A stretch of DNA of 64,000 nt from Nesterenkonia lutea (GTDB taxonomy: Bacteria; Actinomycetota; Actinomycetes; Actinomycetales; Micrococcaceae), in NCBI RefSeq assembly GCF_014873955.1, contig NZ_JADBED010000001.1, positions 310,001-374,000 of the forward strand, given 5' to 3'. A program made the translations under genes and the position numbers. Below the pieces are notes generated by a model. The model did no database searches, was not told the origin of the DNA, and was given only the letters and a program-made list of their open reading frames with translations. Below are positions 1 to 7,774 of this stretch, piece after piece. Numbering within the stretch: position 1 is the stretch's first letter; each line of letters opens with the position of its first letter.

Positions 1-1236
1 CCCGAGCAGGTGGATTCGCGGCTTGCCGCGATGCAGGCCTCCGGCACCATCCAGCTCGCCGCTCAGCAGGACGACGACGGCGCGCAGCGCCATGCGGGCG
101 GCCGGGAGATCGCCCTGCGCGTAGAGGACATCGTGCAGCGGCCGCTGACCGTCCTGGACCGGCACACCAACGCCATGACCCTCACCGCGCAGGACGCCCA
201 GGGGCAGGAGCTGGCCAAGGAGACCTACTACTCCATCGGCGGGGGCTTCGTGCTCTCCGAGTCCGACGCGGTCGCCTCCGACGCCTCGCTCGGAGAGGCG
301 CTCGCCACCGAGGACGCGACCGTTCCCTACCCGTTCACCACAGGCGCTGAACTGATGGACCACTGTGCCCGTTCGGGGCTTCCGGTCTCCCGTCTCATGA
401 TGGCCAATGAACGCGCCCTGCACCGTGCCCGCCACGGCGGCACCGAGGAAGAGGCGGAGAAGGACATCACGGCGAAGGTGCTGCACCTGTGGCAGGTGAT
501 GGAGGACTGCAAGAACTCCGCGCTGGAGCGTGAAGGCAGCCTCCCCGGCGGACTCAAGGTGCGCCGTCGTGCTCCTGACTGGCATGACCGGATGTGGAAG
601 GACGATCCAGGCCGGACCCACGCGTACTGGCAGGAGTGGGTCAATCTGGTGGCGCTCGCGGTCAATGAGGAGAATGCCTCCGGAGGTCGGGTGGTCACCG
701 CGCCCACGAACGGGGCGGCCGGCATCATCCCCGCGGTGGGCTTCTACGCGACACACTACGGTCCCGGTGCCAGCTACGCGGGGGAGGAGGACCGTGAGGA
801 CATTGCGGTGCGCTTCCTGCTCACCGCCGCCGCAGTCGGCGTGCTCTATAAGGAGCAGGCCTCGATCTCGGGAGCCGAGGTCGGCTGCCAGGGCGAAGTC
901 GGATCAGCCTCCTCGATGGCGGCCGCGGGGCTCTGCGAGGTGCTCGGCGGCACTCCGAAGCAGGTGGAGAACGCCGCCGAGATCGCCATGGAGCACAACC
1001 TCGGACTGACCTGTGATCCGATCGGTGGACTGGTGCAGGTGCCCTGCATCGAACGCAACGCCATGGGGGCGACCAAGGCCGTGAACGCCGCGTGCATGGC
1101 GCTGATGGGCGACGGCGATCACCGAGTCTCCCTGGATGAGGTCATCGTGACCATGCGGGAGACCGGCAGAGACATGTCCTCGAAGTACAAGGAGACCGCG
1201 ATGGGCGGGCTGGCGGTCAACGTCGTGGAGTGCTGA
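1..1236 (+). CDS. sdaA: L-serine ammonia-lyase (serine dehydratase), 5' end cut by the window
   Basis: The reading frame is open from base 1, so the N-terminus lies outside the window; about 411 residues are visible. The enzyme deaminates L-serine to pyruvate and ammonia using a [4Fe-4S] cluster instead of PLP. Visible signatures are the cysteine in [12 protein letters not shown], the two cysteines in [14 protein letters not shown], and a C-terminal residue that is itself cysteine (VVEC, then stop). In the characterised bacterial type II enzymes a near-terminal Cys tail supplies the fourth cluster ligand, so this fits a single-chain type II enzyme. The next gene is convergent, so this is the last gene of its transcript. 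Confidence 0.93.
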   Translation, partial: PEQVDSRLAAMQASGTIQLAAQQDDDGAQRHAGGREIALRVEDIVQRPLTVLDRHTNAMTLTAQDAQGQELAKETYYSIGGGFVLSESDAVASDASLGEALATEDATVPYPFTTGAELMDHCARSGLPVSRLMMANERALHRARHGGTEEEAEKDITAKVLHLWQVMEDCKNSALEREGSLPGGLKVRRRAPDWHDRMWKDDPGRTHAYWQEWVNLVALAVNEENASGGRVVTAPTNGAAGIIPAVGFYATHYGPGASYAGEEDREDIAVRFLLTAAAVGVLYKEQASISGAEVGCQGEVGSASSMAAAGLCEVLGGTPKQVENAAEIAMEHNLGLTCDPIGGLVQVPCIERNAMGATKAVNAACMALMGDGDHRVSLDEVIVTMRETGRDMSSKYKETAMGGLAVNVVEC

Positions 1237-1268
1237 GCGCCCGGTTCCGCTCCTCGCCGCCGGCCGGC

Positions 1269-2519
1269 CTAGGCGAAGGCTGAGTAGCCCGTCAGGTCAC
1301 GTCCGATGATCAGGCTCTGCACGGACTCGGTGCCCTCATAGGTGTGGATGGCCTCGATGTCGGCCATGTGGCGGGGGACCTTGTTCTTCAGCAGGATTCC
1401 ATTGCCGCCGAGCATGTCCCGGGCGACCTGGGCGATCGCCCGCGCCTTCCGCGTGTTGTGATATTTCGCCAGTGAGGCCTGGGGGCCGGTGAGCGTGCCA
1501 GCCATGTCCCGCTCGGTCACCTGGCGCACATGCAGCTGCATGGAGGTCAGCTCGGAGACCATCCAGGTCAGCCGCTCCTGGACCAGTTGAAAGCTGGCCA
1601 GCGGACGGCTGAACTGTTCGCGCTGCTTGGAGTAGCTCAGGGCCGCCTCGACCAGGGCTGAGGCATGGCCGACGGCGGACCAGGCCACCCCCAGCCGAGT
1701 GGCGAAGAGAACCTTGGAAGCGTCCTTGAAGGTCTTCGAGCCGGGCAGGACGGCATGGGCGGGGACCTCGAGGTCCTCGTACTGGATCAGCGCCTGATGG
1801 ATGGCGCGCAGAGAGGCCTTGCCCTGGATGACCTCGGCCTTGTACCCGCGGGTCGCCTGGTCCACCAGGAAGCAGCGGACATTGCCGTCGTGGATGCCGC
1901 CGAGGACCCGCGCCCAGGTGAAGGTGAGACCTCCCGAGGCGCCGTTGCCGATCCACTTCTTGGCGCCGTTGAGGACGTAGTAGCCGGAGTCATCGTCCCC
2001 GACCAGCTGCGCCGTGGTCTCAAGAGAGACGGAGTCGGAGCCGTGAGTGGGCTCGGTCAGCGCGAAGGACCCCAGCGTCTCAGCGCTGGCCAGCTTCATC
2101 AGATGCTCCGCCTTCTGGTCCTCCGAGCCGAAGTACGCCAGTGTGCGCAGCGCCAGGCCTCCCTGGACCGCCAGGGCAGTGCCCAGTGAGCCGTCCGCCC
2201 GCGAGGTCTCCATGTTCACCAGACCCGCGGCCATGGGGGAGAGCGTCTCCATCCCTGCTTCGCTCACATCCACACCGTCTGTGAGAAGTCCCAGCGAGCC
2301 GGCCCTGCGCACGAGGTCCAGCGGGTACTCCGCGTGCTCCCAGTGCTGGGCCATGCGGGTCTCCAGGCCGGCGGAGAATTCACGGGCCTGCGCCCACCAC
2401 TTGCGGTCTGACTCAGGGAGGTCGTGGAAGACACCGTAATAGTCCAGGCCCTGAGCGGTGGAGACGTCGTAGACGGGATCGACGGAGGCATCGGGAGCAT
2501 GATGTGTCATGGCACACAT
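1269..2519 (-). CDS. Acyl-CoA dehydrogenase, glutaryl-CoA dehydrogenase-like subgroup
   Basis: A 416-residue flavoprotein of the acyl-CoA dehydrogenase fold, predicted to oxidise a CoA thioester at the alpha-beta bond and pass electrons to ETF. Visible motifs are [14 protein letters not shown] (FAD and substrate binding), [36 protein letters not shown], and the C-terminal [20 protein letters not shown], whose glutamate is in the catalytic-base position of the glutaryl-CoA dehydrogenase branch. The substrate cannot be read from sequence and isovaleryl- or branched-chain CoA is possible. ATG at 2519 is taken as start; an ATG three codons in (2510) is equally plausible. It is convergent with the serine dehydratase gene. 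Confidence 0.88.
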   Translation of the reverse strand: MCAMTHHAPDASVDPVYDVSTAQGLDYYGVFHDLPESDRKWWAQAREFSAGLETRMAQHWEHAEYPLDLVRRAGSLGLLTDGVDVSEAGMETLSPMAAGLVNMETSRADGSLGTALAVQGGLALRTLAYFGSEDQKAEHLMKLASAETLGSFALTEPTHGSDSVSLETTAQLVGDDDSGYYVLNGAKKWIGNGASGGLTFTWARVLGGIHDGNVRCFLVDQATRGYKAEVIQGKASLRAIHQALIQYEDLEVPAHAVLPGSKTFKDASKVLFATRLGVAWSAVGHASALVEAALSYSKQREQFSRPLASFQLVQERLTWMVSELTSMQLHVRQVTERDMAGTLTGPQASLAKYHNTRKARAIAQVARDMLGGNGILLKNKVPRHMADIEAIHTYEGTESVQSLIIGRDLTGYSAFA

Positions 2520-2567
2520 GTTACTCGATAGTCACAAGCCTTCGTGCCTTAGTTGCATCTCCGAACT

Positions 2568-2583
2568 GTGGACCAAAGTCCAC
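2568..2583. promoter_or_regulatory. Palindrome upstream of the acyl-CoA dehydrogenase gene
   Basis: GTGGAC-CAAA-GTCCAC is a perfect 6-bp inverted repeat 49-64 bp upstream of the dehydrogenase start. The position suits an operator. No regulator gene is adjacent, so the binding protein is unknown. Confidence 0.3.
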
Positions 2584-2720
2584 TGGCGCGGGGTGATCGC
2601 TCCCCGAATAATAGTCAGTGGACGTGCAGCAGTGGTGCACGATTCAGGGAGAAGCATTGGCCTTGAGGCGCTCCGAGTTACGGTGCAAGGGTTCGGAGCA
2701 GAGCCTCGGCTGGTGTTAGT

Positions 2721-2751
2721 GCTCGGGCGGTGGGAACGGCACCGCCCGAGC
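2721..2751 (-). terminator. Hairpin downstream of the histidine kinase gene
   Basis: A perfect 12-bp stem (GCTCGGGCGGTG and its complement) with a 7-nt loop, starting 23 nt after the kinase stop codon. There is no U-tract on the minus strand, so it is either a weak intrinsic terminator or a 3'-end-protecting hairpin. Confidence 0.6.
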
Positions 2752-2774
2752 CTCTCTGTGTCAGCGGTCTTTTC

Positions 2775-3953
2775 TCAGCGCGGAAGCCGCAGCTGAATCC
2801 CGGAGACCTGCACGCTCCAGATTCCTTCGGCCGGTGATCCCGCTTCAATGGTGCCTCCGAACGTCGCCGCACGATCCTCCATGCTGATCAGCCCGGTTCC
2901 CGACGAAGCATGCTTTGGAGCTGGGGCCTGGAGGGAATCGGTGCGGTTCGTCACGGCGAGGTCCACGGTGGCCTCCTTGACCTCGAGTTCGATGGTGCAG
3001 TCATTCGTCGCGTGCCCGCGGGCTCCGTGCTTGACGATATTGGTCGTGCACTCCTGCAGGATGCGGTAGAGACAGGCCTCCACCGACTGCGAGATCGAGC
3101 TGAGATCTCCATGCACCGAGGTCTCCACTGTGAATCCAAGGTCTTTCAGCCGCTCAGTGAAGCGTTCCAGCCCTGACTCCAGGTCCAGCTCAGGAGCATC
3201 GCCTGGCCCCGACCCGATGATGTTCTCGCGCTGCAGCACCAGCAGCACGCGGCGAAGATCGTGGAGGGCAGCGCTGGCTGACTGAGAGATCTGCGAGAGT
3301 GCCGCGGCACGGGACTCAGGAGTCCCCGTGGCCGCCGCGACTTGGGTCTGCATGGAGATGACGGTGAGGTCGTGCGCAAGAATGTCGTGGAGGTCTCGCG
3401 CGATGGATCGACGTTCTCCGGCCAGGGCCTCCTCATGGGTCGCCCGCAGTTGGACCAGCTCCCGCTCCGAGGACATGCGAGAGACCAGCTGCTTTCGCGT
3501 AGCGAGTCCGATGAAGAACGACAGGGCCATGACAATGGCCGGAACAAGTGCGAAGCCTGCCACTAGGAGCGGATCGCTCTGGGCTAGTCCGACGTTCGCG
3601 GCCAACCCGAGGGCCAATACAAGGTACAACAATCGTATAAGACGCGAGCAGTAGACCGCGGTAAGCCCAGAAAACAAGACCACGAGTAGGAGTGTCTCGA
3701 ATTGTGATTCCAGCAAGGCTCCCAGCACTCCACCTGTCAGCGCCGCAAGTGCGCCCGCCGCAGGGTGCAGCCAGAACAGCGCCACCGCCAGGATCCAAAC
3801 CAGGTAACCGAATAACAGTGTTGCGCTGAACTCCAGAGTTTCCAGGACCGTCGCCAGCAATACATCTGCGCAGATTCCACCGATGGTGCCTAGCGTCAAG
3901 AGATTGAGCAACCGTCGACTGGGAGCAACTTCACTAGACAAGGCCACGCTCAA
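2775..3953 (-). CDS. Membrane sensor histidine kinase, HisKA_3 (NarL) type
   Basis: A 392-residue kinase. Residues ~15-155 form about six hydrophobic segments with very short loops and no large extracellular domain. The phosphoacceptor box SIARDLHDILAHDLTV follows (His near residue 198), then an N-box (CTTNIVKHG) and a G-box (SGTGLISMEDRAATFGG) of a HATPase_c domain. The sensor layout is the one seen where a kinase senses membrane or small peptide ligands; that is inference. The start is TTG 3953 (GTG 3947 possible); neither has a good SD sequence, so translation may be coupled to the small gene ending 32 nt upstream. The partner is the divergent LuxR-type regulator at 4381. GC content looks lower than in flanking genes. 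Confidence 0.9.
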   Translation of the reverse strand: MSVALSSEVAPSRRLLNLLTLGTIGGICADVLLATVLETLEFSATLLFGYLVWILAVALFWLHPAAGALAALTGGVLGALLESQFETLLLVVLFSGLTAVYCSRLIRLLYLVLALGLAANVGLAQSDPLLVAGFALVPAIVMALSFFIGLATRKQLVSRMSSERELVQLRATHEEALAGERRSIARDLHDILAHDLTVISMQTQVAAATGTPESRAAALSQISQSASAALHDLRRVLLVLQRENIIGSGPGDAPELDLESGLERFTERLKDLGFTVETSVHGDLSSISQSVEACLYRILQECTTNIVKHGARGHATNDCTIELEVKEATVDLAVTNRTDSLQAPAPKHASSGTGLISMEDRAATFGGTIEAGSPAEGIWSVQVSGIQLRLPR

Positions 3954-3985
3954 GGATACGTCACGGCACCGTCAGTGCACTGGCA

Positions 3986-4138
3986 TCAGCATCCGTTGGC
4001 AGTGGGAAAGGCGCGACAGATGAAGGAGCGGAAAAAGCTTGCGGCTTCGATGTTTGAAAGATCAAAGAAAGCGATAGCAGTGGTGAGAACGAGGGCGGAG
4101 ACGAGAGCGATACGGTAGGCAAACAAAGCAAGAGACAT
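3986..4138 (-). CDS. Small hydrophobic peptide with two-cysteine C-terminal segment; candidate secreted signal
   Basis: A 50-codon gene that I do not recognise from any family. Residues 3-25 are a hydrophobic helix beginning MSLALFAYRIALVSALV, followed by a short stretch containing IEA-ASFF, which could be a signal-peptidase site after residue 32. The remaining tail carries two cysteines, C41 and C50, in CRAFPTANGC, which is also the C-terminus. If cleaved, it would release an ~18-residue peptide able to form one disulfide or thioether loop. Support for a real gene: SD AAAGGA 7 nt before the ATG, a perfect TATAAT -10 about 50 nt upstream, no competing frame, and position directly before the histidine kinase. 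It could instead be a membrane accessory peptide. Expression and function are unproven. Confidence 0.6.
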   Translation of the reverse strand: MSLALFAYRIALVSALVLTTAIAFFDLSNIEAASFFRSFICRAFPTANGC

Positions 4139-4184
4139 TTCTTGTTCCTTTCGGGGGTATACCTTCTGATGTTGAACGTGTTAA

Positions 4185-4215
4185 ATTATAATAAGGTGTG
4201 CCTAGATTCAGGCAT
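4185..4215 (-). promoter_or_regulatory. Promoter of the peptide-kinase operon with overlapping palindrome
   Basis: On the minus strand, TATAAT (4190-4185) lies in a very AT-rich stretch. The -35 zone overlaps the inverted repeat TGCCT-gaatct-AGGCA (4200-4215). This places a two-fold symmetric site exactly where an activator of the NarL/LuxR type would bind; assignment to the neighbouring response regulator is inference. Confidence 0.5.
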
Positions 4216-4380
4216 AGTGGACTTAAGTACCTAATTTATACAGATTCACTCAATTGCGGCATTACTGCCGCCCGAAAGATGCCCGTATCGCCGGGCACGA
4301 GCTGGGTTCAGATAAACTAGGACACCGCGCCGGGTATCACAGGCCCAGGTGCCACCGGCCGAGGAAGAACAGGTTCAGCC

Positions 4381-5076
4381 ATGCTCCGTCTCGTCGTTGC
4401 AGACGACCACCCGATCATGCGGGCGGCCCTGCGTGCCTATGTCGATTCCGCCCCAGACATGGTCTGTGTGGGCGAAGCGCAGAACGGAATAGAAGTCATC
4501 GAACGGGTCCGTGAAGAACGGCCCGACGTGGTGATCATGGACCTGAAGATGCCCAAGATGGGCGGCGTGGAGGCCACGGCAGAGGTCATGGCCATCGCCC
4601 CGGAGACCTCGGTCCTGGCGGTGACGACGTTCAGCTCTGAGGGACATGCGCTGCAGGCGCTCAAGGCCGGCGCCAAGGGATACATCGTCAAGGACGCCAC
4701 GGCGGATCAGGTGCTGGAGGCCATCAGGCAGGTGCACGGCAGCTCAGTGCCGATCTCCCCGGATGTGGCGCGCAGGCTTGAGTTCAACGCCGTCAGCGAG
4801 GCAGAGGAGTTCTCGGTGGCGCTGGCCGACTCGGACTACCTGCCGCGGATACCGCCGCGAGAGACAGAAGTCCTGAGTCTCTTGGCGCGAGGATTCAGCA
4901 ACCGCGAGATCGCGACACGCATGGTCCTCACCGAAGGCGCTGTCAAAGCACACCTCGGTCGGCTCTGCGCCCGTTTCGCCGTGCGGGACCGGGTCCAGCT
5001 GCTCATTCGCGCCACGCAGCTGGGACTCATCGAGCCACAGCTGGAGGACATCGCCCCAGAGGGCGGGGACACTTAG
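4381..5076 (+). CDS. LuxR-type (NarL/FixJ) response regulator
   Basis: A 231-residue regulator. The receiver domain spans residues ~1-120, with the acidic pair in VVADDHP, the phosphoacceptor Asp in VVIMDLKMP, the Thr in AVTTFSSEG and the Lys in YIVKDAT. A LuxR HTH occupies ~160-220 (LSLLARGFSNREIATRMVL). It is divergent from the peptide-kinase operon across a 242-bp AT-rich region and is the obvious partner of that kinase. The leader from the likely promoter (TATACA near 4237) is about 130 nt. An AGG sits 7 nt before the ATG. Autoregulation of the divergent region is likely but inferred. Confidence 0.93.
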   Translation: MLRLVVADDHPIMRAALRAYVDSAPDMVCVGEAQNGIEVIERVREERPDVVIMDLKMPKMGGVEATAEVMAIAPETSVLAVTTFSSEGHALQALKAGAKGYIVKDATADQVLEAIRQVHGSSVPISPDVARRLEFNAVSEAEEFSVALADSDYLPRIPPRETEVLSLLARGFSNREIATRMVLTEGAVKAHLGRLCARFAVRDRVQLLIRATQLGLIEPQLEDIAPEGGDT

Positions 5077-5087
5077 TCACTCGCCGC

Positions 5088-5912
5088 TCAGCGGCGCAGA
5101 CCGCCCTGCCAGAGCGCATCGAAAGGCGTGTTCCCGGCGACCCGCTGGCGGATCCCCGCGGTGACGAAAGCCTTCGCTCGGCGCGCCGCCTCCCGCGCGG
5201 AGTACCCCTTGGCCAGTTCCGCGGTGATCGCCGCGGCCAGCGAGCAGCCGGCGCCGGAGACCGCATGCTCCCCGATCTTCGGCGCGGACAACACCTCCAT
5301 GCCTTCGGCATCGACGAACACGTCCACCGCGTCAGACCCGGCGAGCCGGACACCGCCCTTGGCGAGGACAGCTGCCCCGGAGACACGGTGTATCTCGGCG
5401 GCGGCGGCCTGCAGATCCTCCAGGGACTCCACCTTCATCCCGGAGAGCTGCTCGGTCTCAAAGTGATTCGGCGTGACGAAGGTGGCCAGGGGCAGCAGCT
5501 CGGCCTTGAGCGCGTTGTCTGTGTCCTGGGCGTGGCCCGGTTCCTGTCCCTTGCAGATCAGCACCGGATCCAGCACCAGGTGACGGGGCTTCCGCTCGGC
5601 GACGGCGGCGGCCACGGTGGAGATGGTCGCCGGTGAGCCCATCATGCCCAGCTTGACCGCGTCCAGCGCTTCAGGACCGTAGTTGCCGAAGATAGCCTCG
5701 AGCTGATCGGAGATCACCTGGGTCTCCACCGGCACGAAGCGGTGATTCCAGTTGTCCTTCGGATTGAAGGACACGATGCAGGTCAGCGCCACCATCCCGA
5801 AGGTGCCCAGTTCCTGAAAAGTCTTCAGGTCGGCCTGCGCTCCAGCTCCGCCGGTGGCTTCGGATCCTGCGATGGTCAGAGTCATTGCCGGGCGTGCAGT
5901 GGTCTCAGTCAT
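5088..5912 (-). CDS. pdxK: Pyridoxine/pyridoxal/pyridoxamine kinase
   Basis: A 274-residue ribokinase-fold kinase that phosphorylates vitamin B6 vitamers to feed PLP salvage. LTIAGSEATGGAGAQADLKT is the ThiD/PdxK signature. The stretches FNPKDNWNHRFVP, DPVLICKGQ and the Gly-rich VSGAGCSLAAAITAELAKG closely follow the Gram-positive PdxK branch as I remember it from Bacillus, rather than ThiD; the cysteine-containing anion-hole loop (GAGC) is typical of that branch. HMP kinase activity cannot be excluded. The start ATG overlaps the stop of the upstream membrane-protein gene by 8 nt, so the two are translationally coupled. It is convergent with the response regulator. Confidence 0.85.
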   Translation of the reverse strand: MTETTARPAMTLTIAGSEATGGAGAQADLKTFQELGTFGMVALTCIVSFNPKDNWNHRFVPVETQVISDQLEAIFGNYGPEALDAVKLGMMGSPATISTVAAAVAERKPRHLVLDPVLICKGQEPGHAQDTDNALKAELLPLATFVTPNHFETEQLSGMKVESLEDLQAAAAEIHRVSGAAVLAKGGVRLAGSDAVDVFVDAEGMEVLSAPKIGEHAVSGAGCSLAAAITAELAKGYSAREAARRAKAFVTAGIRQRVAGNTPFDALWQGGLRR

Positions 5913-6405
5913 TCTCAGGGTCCTTCGTCTCGAGGGTCTCGGATGTGTCCTGAATCCGGGTCAGCGGCTGGGCCATCCAGCGGCCCAGGCCCAGCAGGAT
6001 GCCGGCGGGGAACCCGATGAGCGGGATGAGCATCGGCACCAGGCCGCCTGCCCCCGCCACCAGCACCACGGGCCCGTAGAGGAGTCCCACGACCGCGTAT
6101 CCGAGGATATGGACGGTCGGGCTCGGCTGATGACGGCAGAGCCAGGTGACCAGCAGAGTGCCCGGGATGCCGACGACGACGGCGGCCGCACCGATCAGCG
6201 GGATCAGCGGTGCCAGGAATCCATCTTCGTCGAGGCCGGGCATCAGGCCCAGCGACAGGAGCAGTCCGCCCATCACCGCCGTGGGGATCAGCCAGGAGAC
6301 GATCCACCCCGTGAAGCCGATCCTCAGGACTGGCCGGGGGGCGGCGTGGGCGCGCTTGGGCGGCCTGGTGCGGCGCCTGGTCTTCTCTGGGGCTGGAGTC
6401 GTCAT
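5905..6405 (-). CDS. Small integral membrane protein of unknown function
   Basis: 166 residues with an arginine/lysine/proline-rich cytosolic N-terminus (~1-28) and then about four hydrophobic segments (VSWLIPTAVMGGLLLSL, LIGAAAVVVGIPGTLLV, ILGYAVVGLLYGPVVLV, MLIPLIGFPAGILLGLG). I recognise no family. It overlaps pdxK by 8 nt, so the pair is one transcript. The acidic tail resembles a simple cytosolic end. Confidence 0.75.
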   Translation of the reverse strand: MTTPAPEKTRRRTRPPKRAHAAPRPVLRIGFTGWIVSWLIPTAVMGGLLLSLGLMPGLDEDGFLAPLIPLIGAAAVVVGIPGTLLVTWLCRHQPSPTVHILGYAVVGLLYGPVVLVAGAGGLVPMLIPLIGFPAGILLGLGRWMAQPLTRIQDTSETLETKDPEND

Positions 6406-6439
6406 CGCCTAGATTCTACCGGCGGTGGAGGATCTGCGC

Positions 6440-6979
6440 TCAGCCCGTGTGGCCCAGGTGAGCCAGCGCCTGCCGGATGAGCCGCTCGCGCCCGCCGAGG
6501 AACTCCGCCTGCACCTCGGGACTGAGCACCTGCTCCGGAGTCATCCAGCTGAGCTCCAGGGCGTCCTGGCGAGGCGAGCACTCACCCGAGACAGGAACGA
6601 TATAAGCCATCGAGACCGCGTGCTGGCGGTCATCGACCAGACCGGTCTCGGAGGGATACGGGAAGTACTCCGCCACCGTGAACGGCGTGGGGGAAGGGGG
6701 AATCTGCGGCATTACCAGCGAACCGAGATCCTTCTCGATGTTGCGCAGCAGCGCAGCGCGAATCGTCTCGCGGTACATCACCCGGCCCGAGACCACAGTG
6801 CGGTAGAAGTGCCCCTCCGCATCGGCGGTGTAGAGCAGGCCCAGCTCAGTGATGCAGCCGAGCGGATCCAGCCGGACGGGGATGGCTTCCACATAGACCA
6901 TGGGGAGCCGGCGGCGGGCCTCGTAGAGGTCATCCTCGTTCAACCATCCGGGGTTCGGATCAGGGGTTCGAATGCTCAT
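6440..6979 (-). CDS. DUF4916 family protein, Nudix-fold-like
   Basis: About 179 residues. The pattern PGWLNEDDLYEARRRLPMVY near the N-terminus, then SGRVMYRETIRAALLRNIEK, PQIPPSPTPFTVAEYFP and DDRQHAVSMAYIVPV, is the conserved layout of the actinobacterial DUF4916 family, which adopts a Nudix-like fold. No clear Nudix box is visible, so enzymatic activity is uncertain. ATG 6979 is chosen over GTG 6997 because the conserved family sequence begins just after it and a GGGA sits a few bases upstream. Confidence 0.82.
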   Translation of the reverse strand: MSIRTPDPNPGWLNEDDLYEARRRLPMVYVEAIPVRLDPLGCITELGLLYTADAEGHFYRTVVSGRVMYRETIRAALLRNIEKDLGSLVMPQIPPSPTPFTVAEYFPYPSETGLVDDRQHAVSMAYIVPVSGECSPRQDALELSWMTPEQVLSPEVQAEFLGGRERLIRQALAHLGHTG

Positions 6980-7022
6980 AGTCCCATCATGCACCACAAC
7001 CGGTACAGACGTTTCTCAGGGA

Positions 7023-7754
7023 CTACTCGTCGCGGTTCTCGAGGTCCACCACGAGACGGGTGGGATCTTCGAGCAGCCCGACCGAGAAGGGAACTTCATC
7101 GGGCAGGCCGATGAGATATTGCGAGTGAGCTTCGAAGGGGCCCTGGATGTAGACCTCTTCGAAGATGGCTCCGGTATCTCGCTCGTAGTACTCCCCGGAG
7201 GTGACCTGGTCCTGAACCGCCTCCTCGGGCAACCAGGAGGGACCGCTGATGCCGATCTGGAGGATCACTCCGCCAGCCATGGGGATGGGGTTGCCGCGCC
7301 CCAGCTCAGCTGCTGACTCCACGTACTCGGCGCGCCAGCTGGGACGGCCATCGCCGCTGAACTCGAAGACCACCCGATCGAATCCCTCATGAATGCCGGA
7401 GCGCACCTCGATCAGCTGCTGATCACCGGAGGCGGAACCATCCGGAAACCCGGCAGACTCCTGTGGCTCGGTGTCGAATTCTTCCCCGATCGGGTCTGCG
7501 TCTGACGCCTTCGAGTCGTCCGGAGAAGGTTGCGCGGAGTCGCTGGGGGAGGTGCCGCTCTCGACGTCGCCCTCGCGGCGGGACTGATCGCTCTCGGACT
7601 CGTCGCTGGTCGGGCTGCCAGGTTCTGCACCCGCCGAGGGCTCCGGTGAGACGGTGGCGGACTCCGGAGCGTCGGCCGGGTCCTGGTCGGCTCCGCAGCC
7701 GGTGAGCAGCAGCAGTGCGGCGGTGCTTGCCGCGGCGGACAGACGGTGCGTGAT
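7023..7754 (-). CDS. AMIN-like secreted lipoprotein, apparent AUC start codon
   Basis: About 243 residues. A lipoprotein signal (LSAAASTAALLLLTGCGAD) is followed by an acidic Ser/Glu/Asp linker (~20-105). A globular C-terminal domain begins near EVRSGIHEGFDRVVFEFSGD and ends VVDLENRDE; this FDRVVFEF / RLVVDL pattern is what AMIN-like actinobacterial lipoproteins show. The frame contains no ATG, GTG or TTG near the signal peptide. The only well-placed initiator is ATC at 7754-7752, exactly 5 nt after the SD AGGAG. The upstream gene ends 21 bases earlier at 7775. An N-terminal extension through that gene is possible on paper but would bury the lipobox mid-protein. Confidence 0.72.
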   Translation of the reverse strand: MTHRLSAAASTAALLLLTGCGADQDPADAPESATVSPEPSAGAEPGSPTSDESESDQSRREGDVESGTSPSDSAQPSPDDSKASDADPIGEEFDTEPQESAGFPDGSASGDQQLIEVRSGIHEGFDRVVFEFSGDGRPSWRAEYVESAAELGRGNPIPMAGGVILQIGISGPSWLPEEAVQDQVTSGEYYERDTGAIFEEVYIQGPFEAHSQYLIGLPDEVPFSVGLLEDPTRLVVDLENRDE

Positions 7755-7774
7755 GAGGGCTCCTGTGCGGATGA

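Noticed and set aside
3986..4138. Calling the small peptide an AgrD homologue
   Set aside because: It lacks the AgrD-type acidic C-terminal recognition tail and no AgrB protease is nearby; only the genomic layout is similar.
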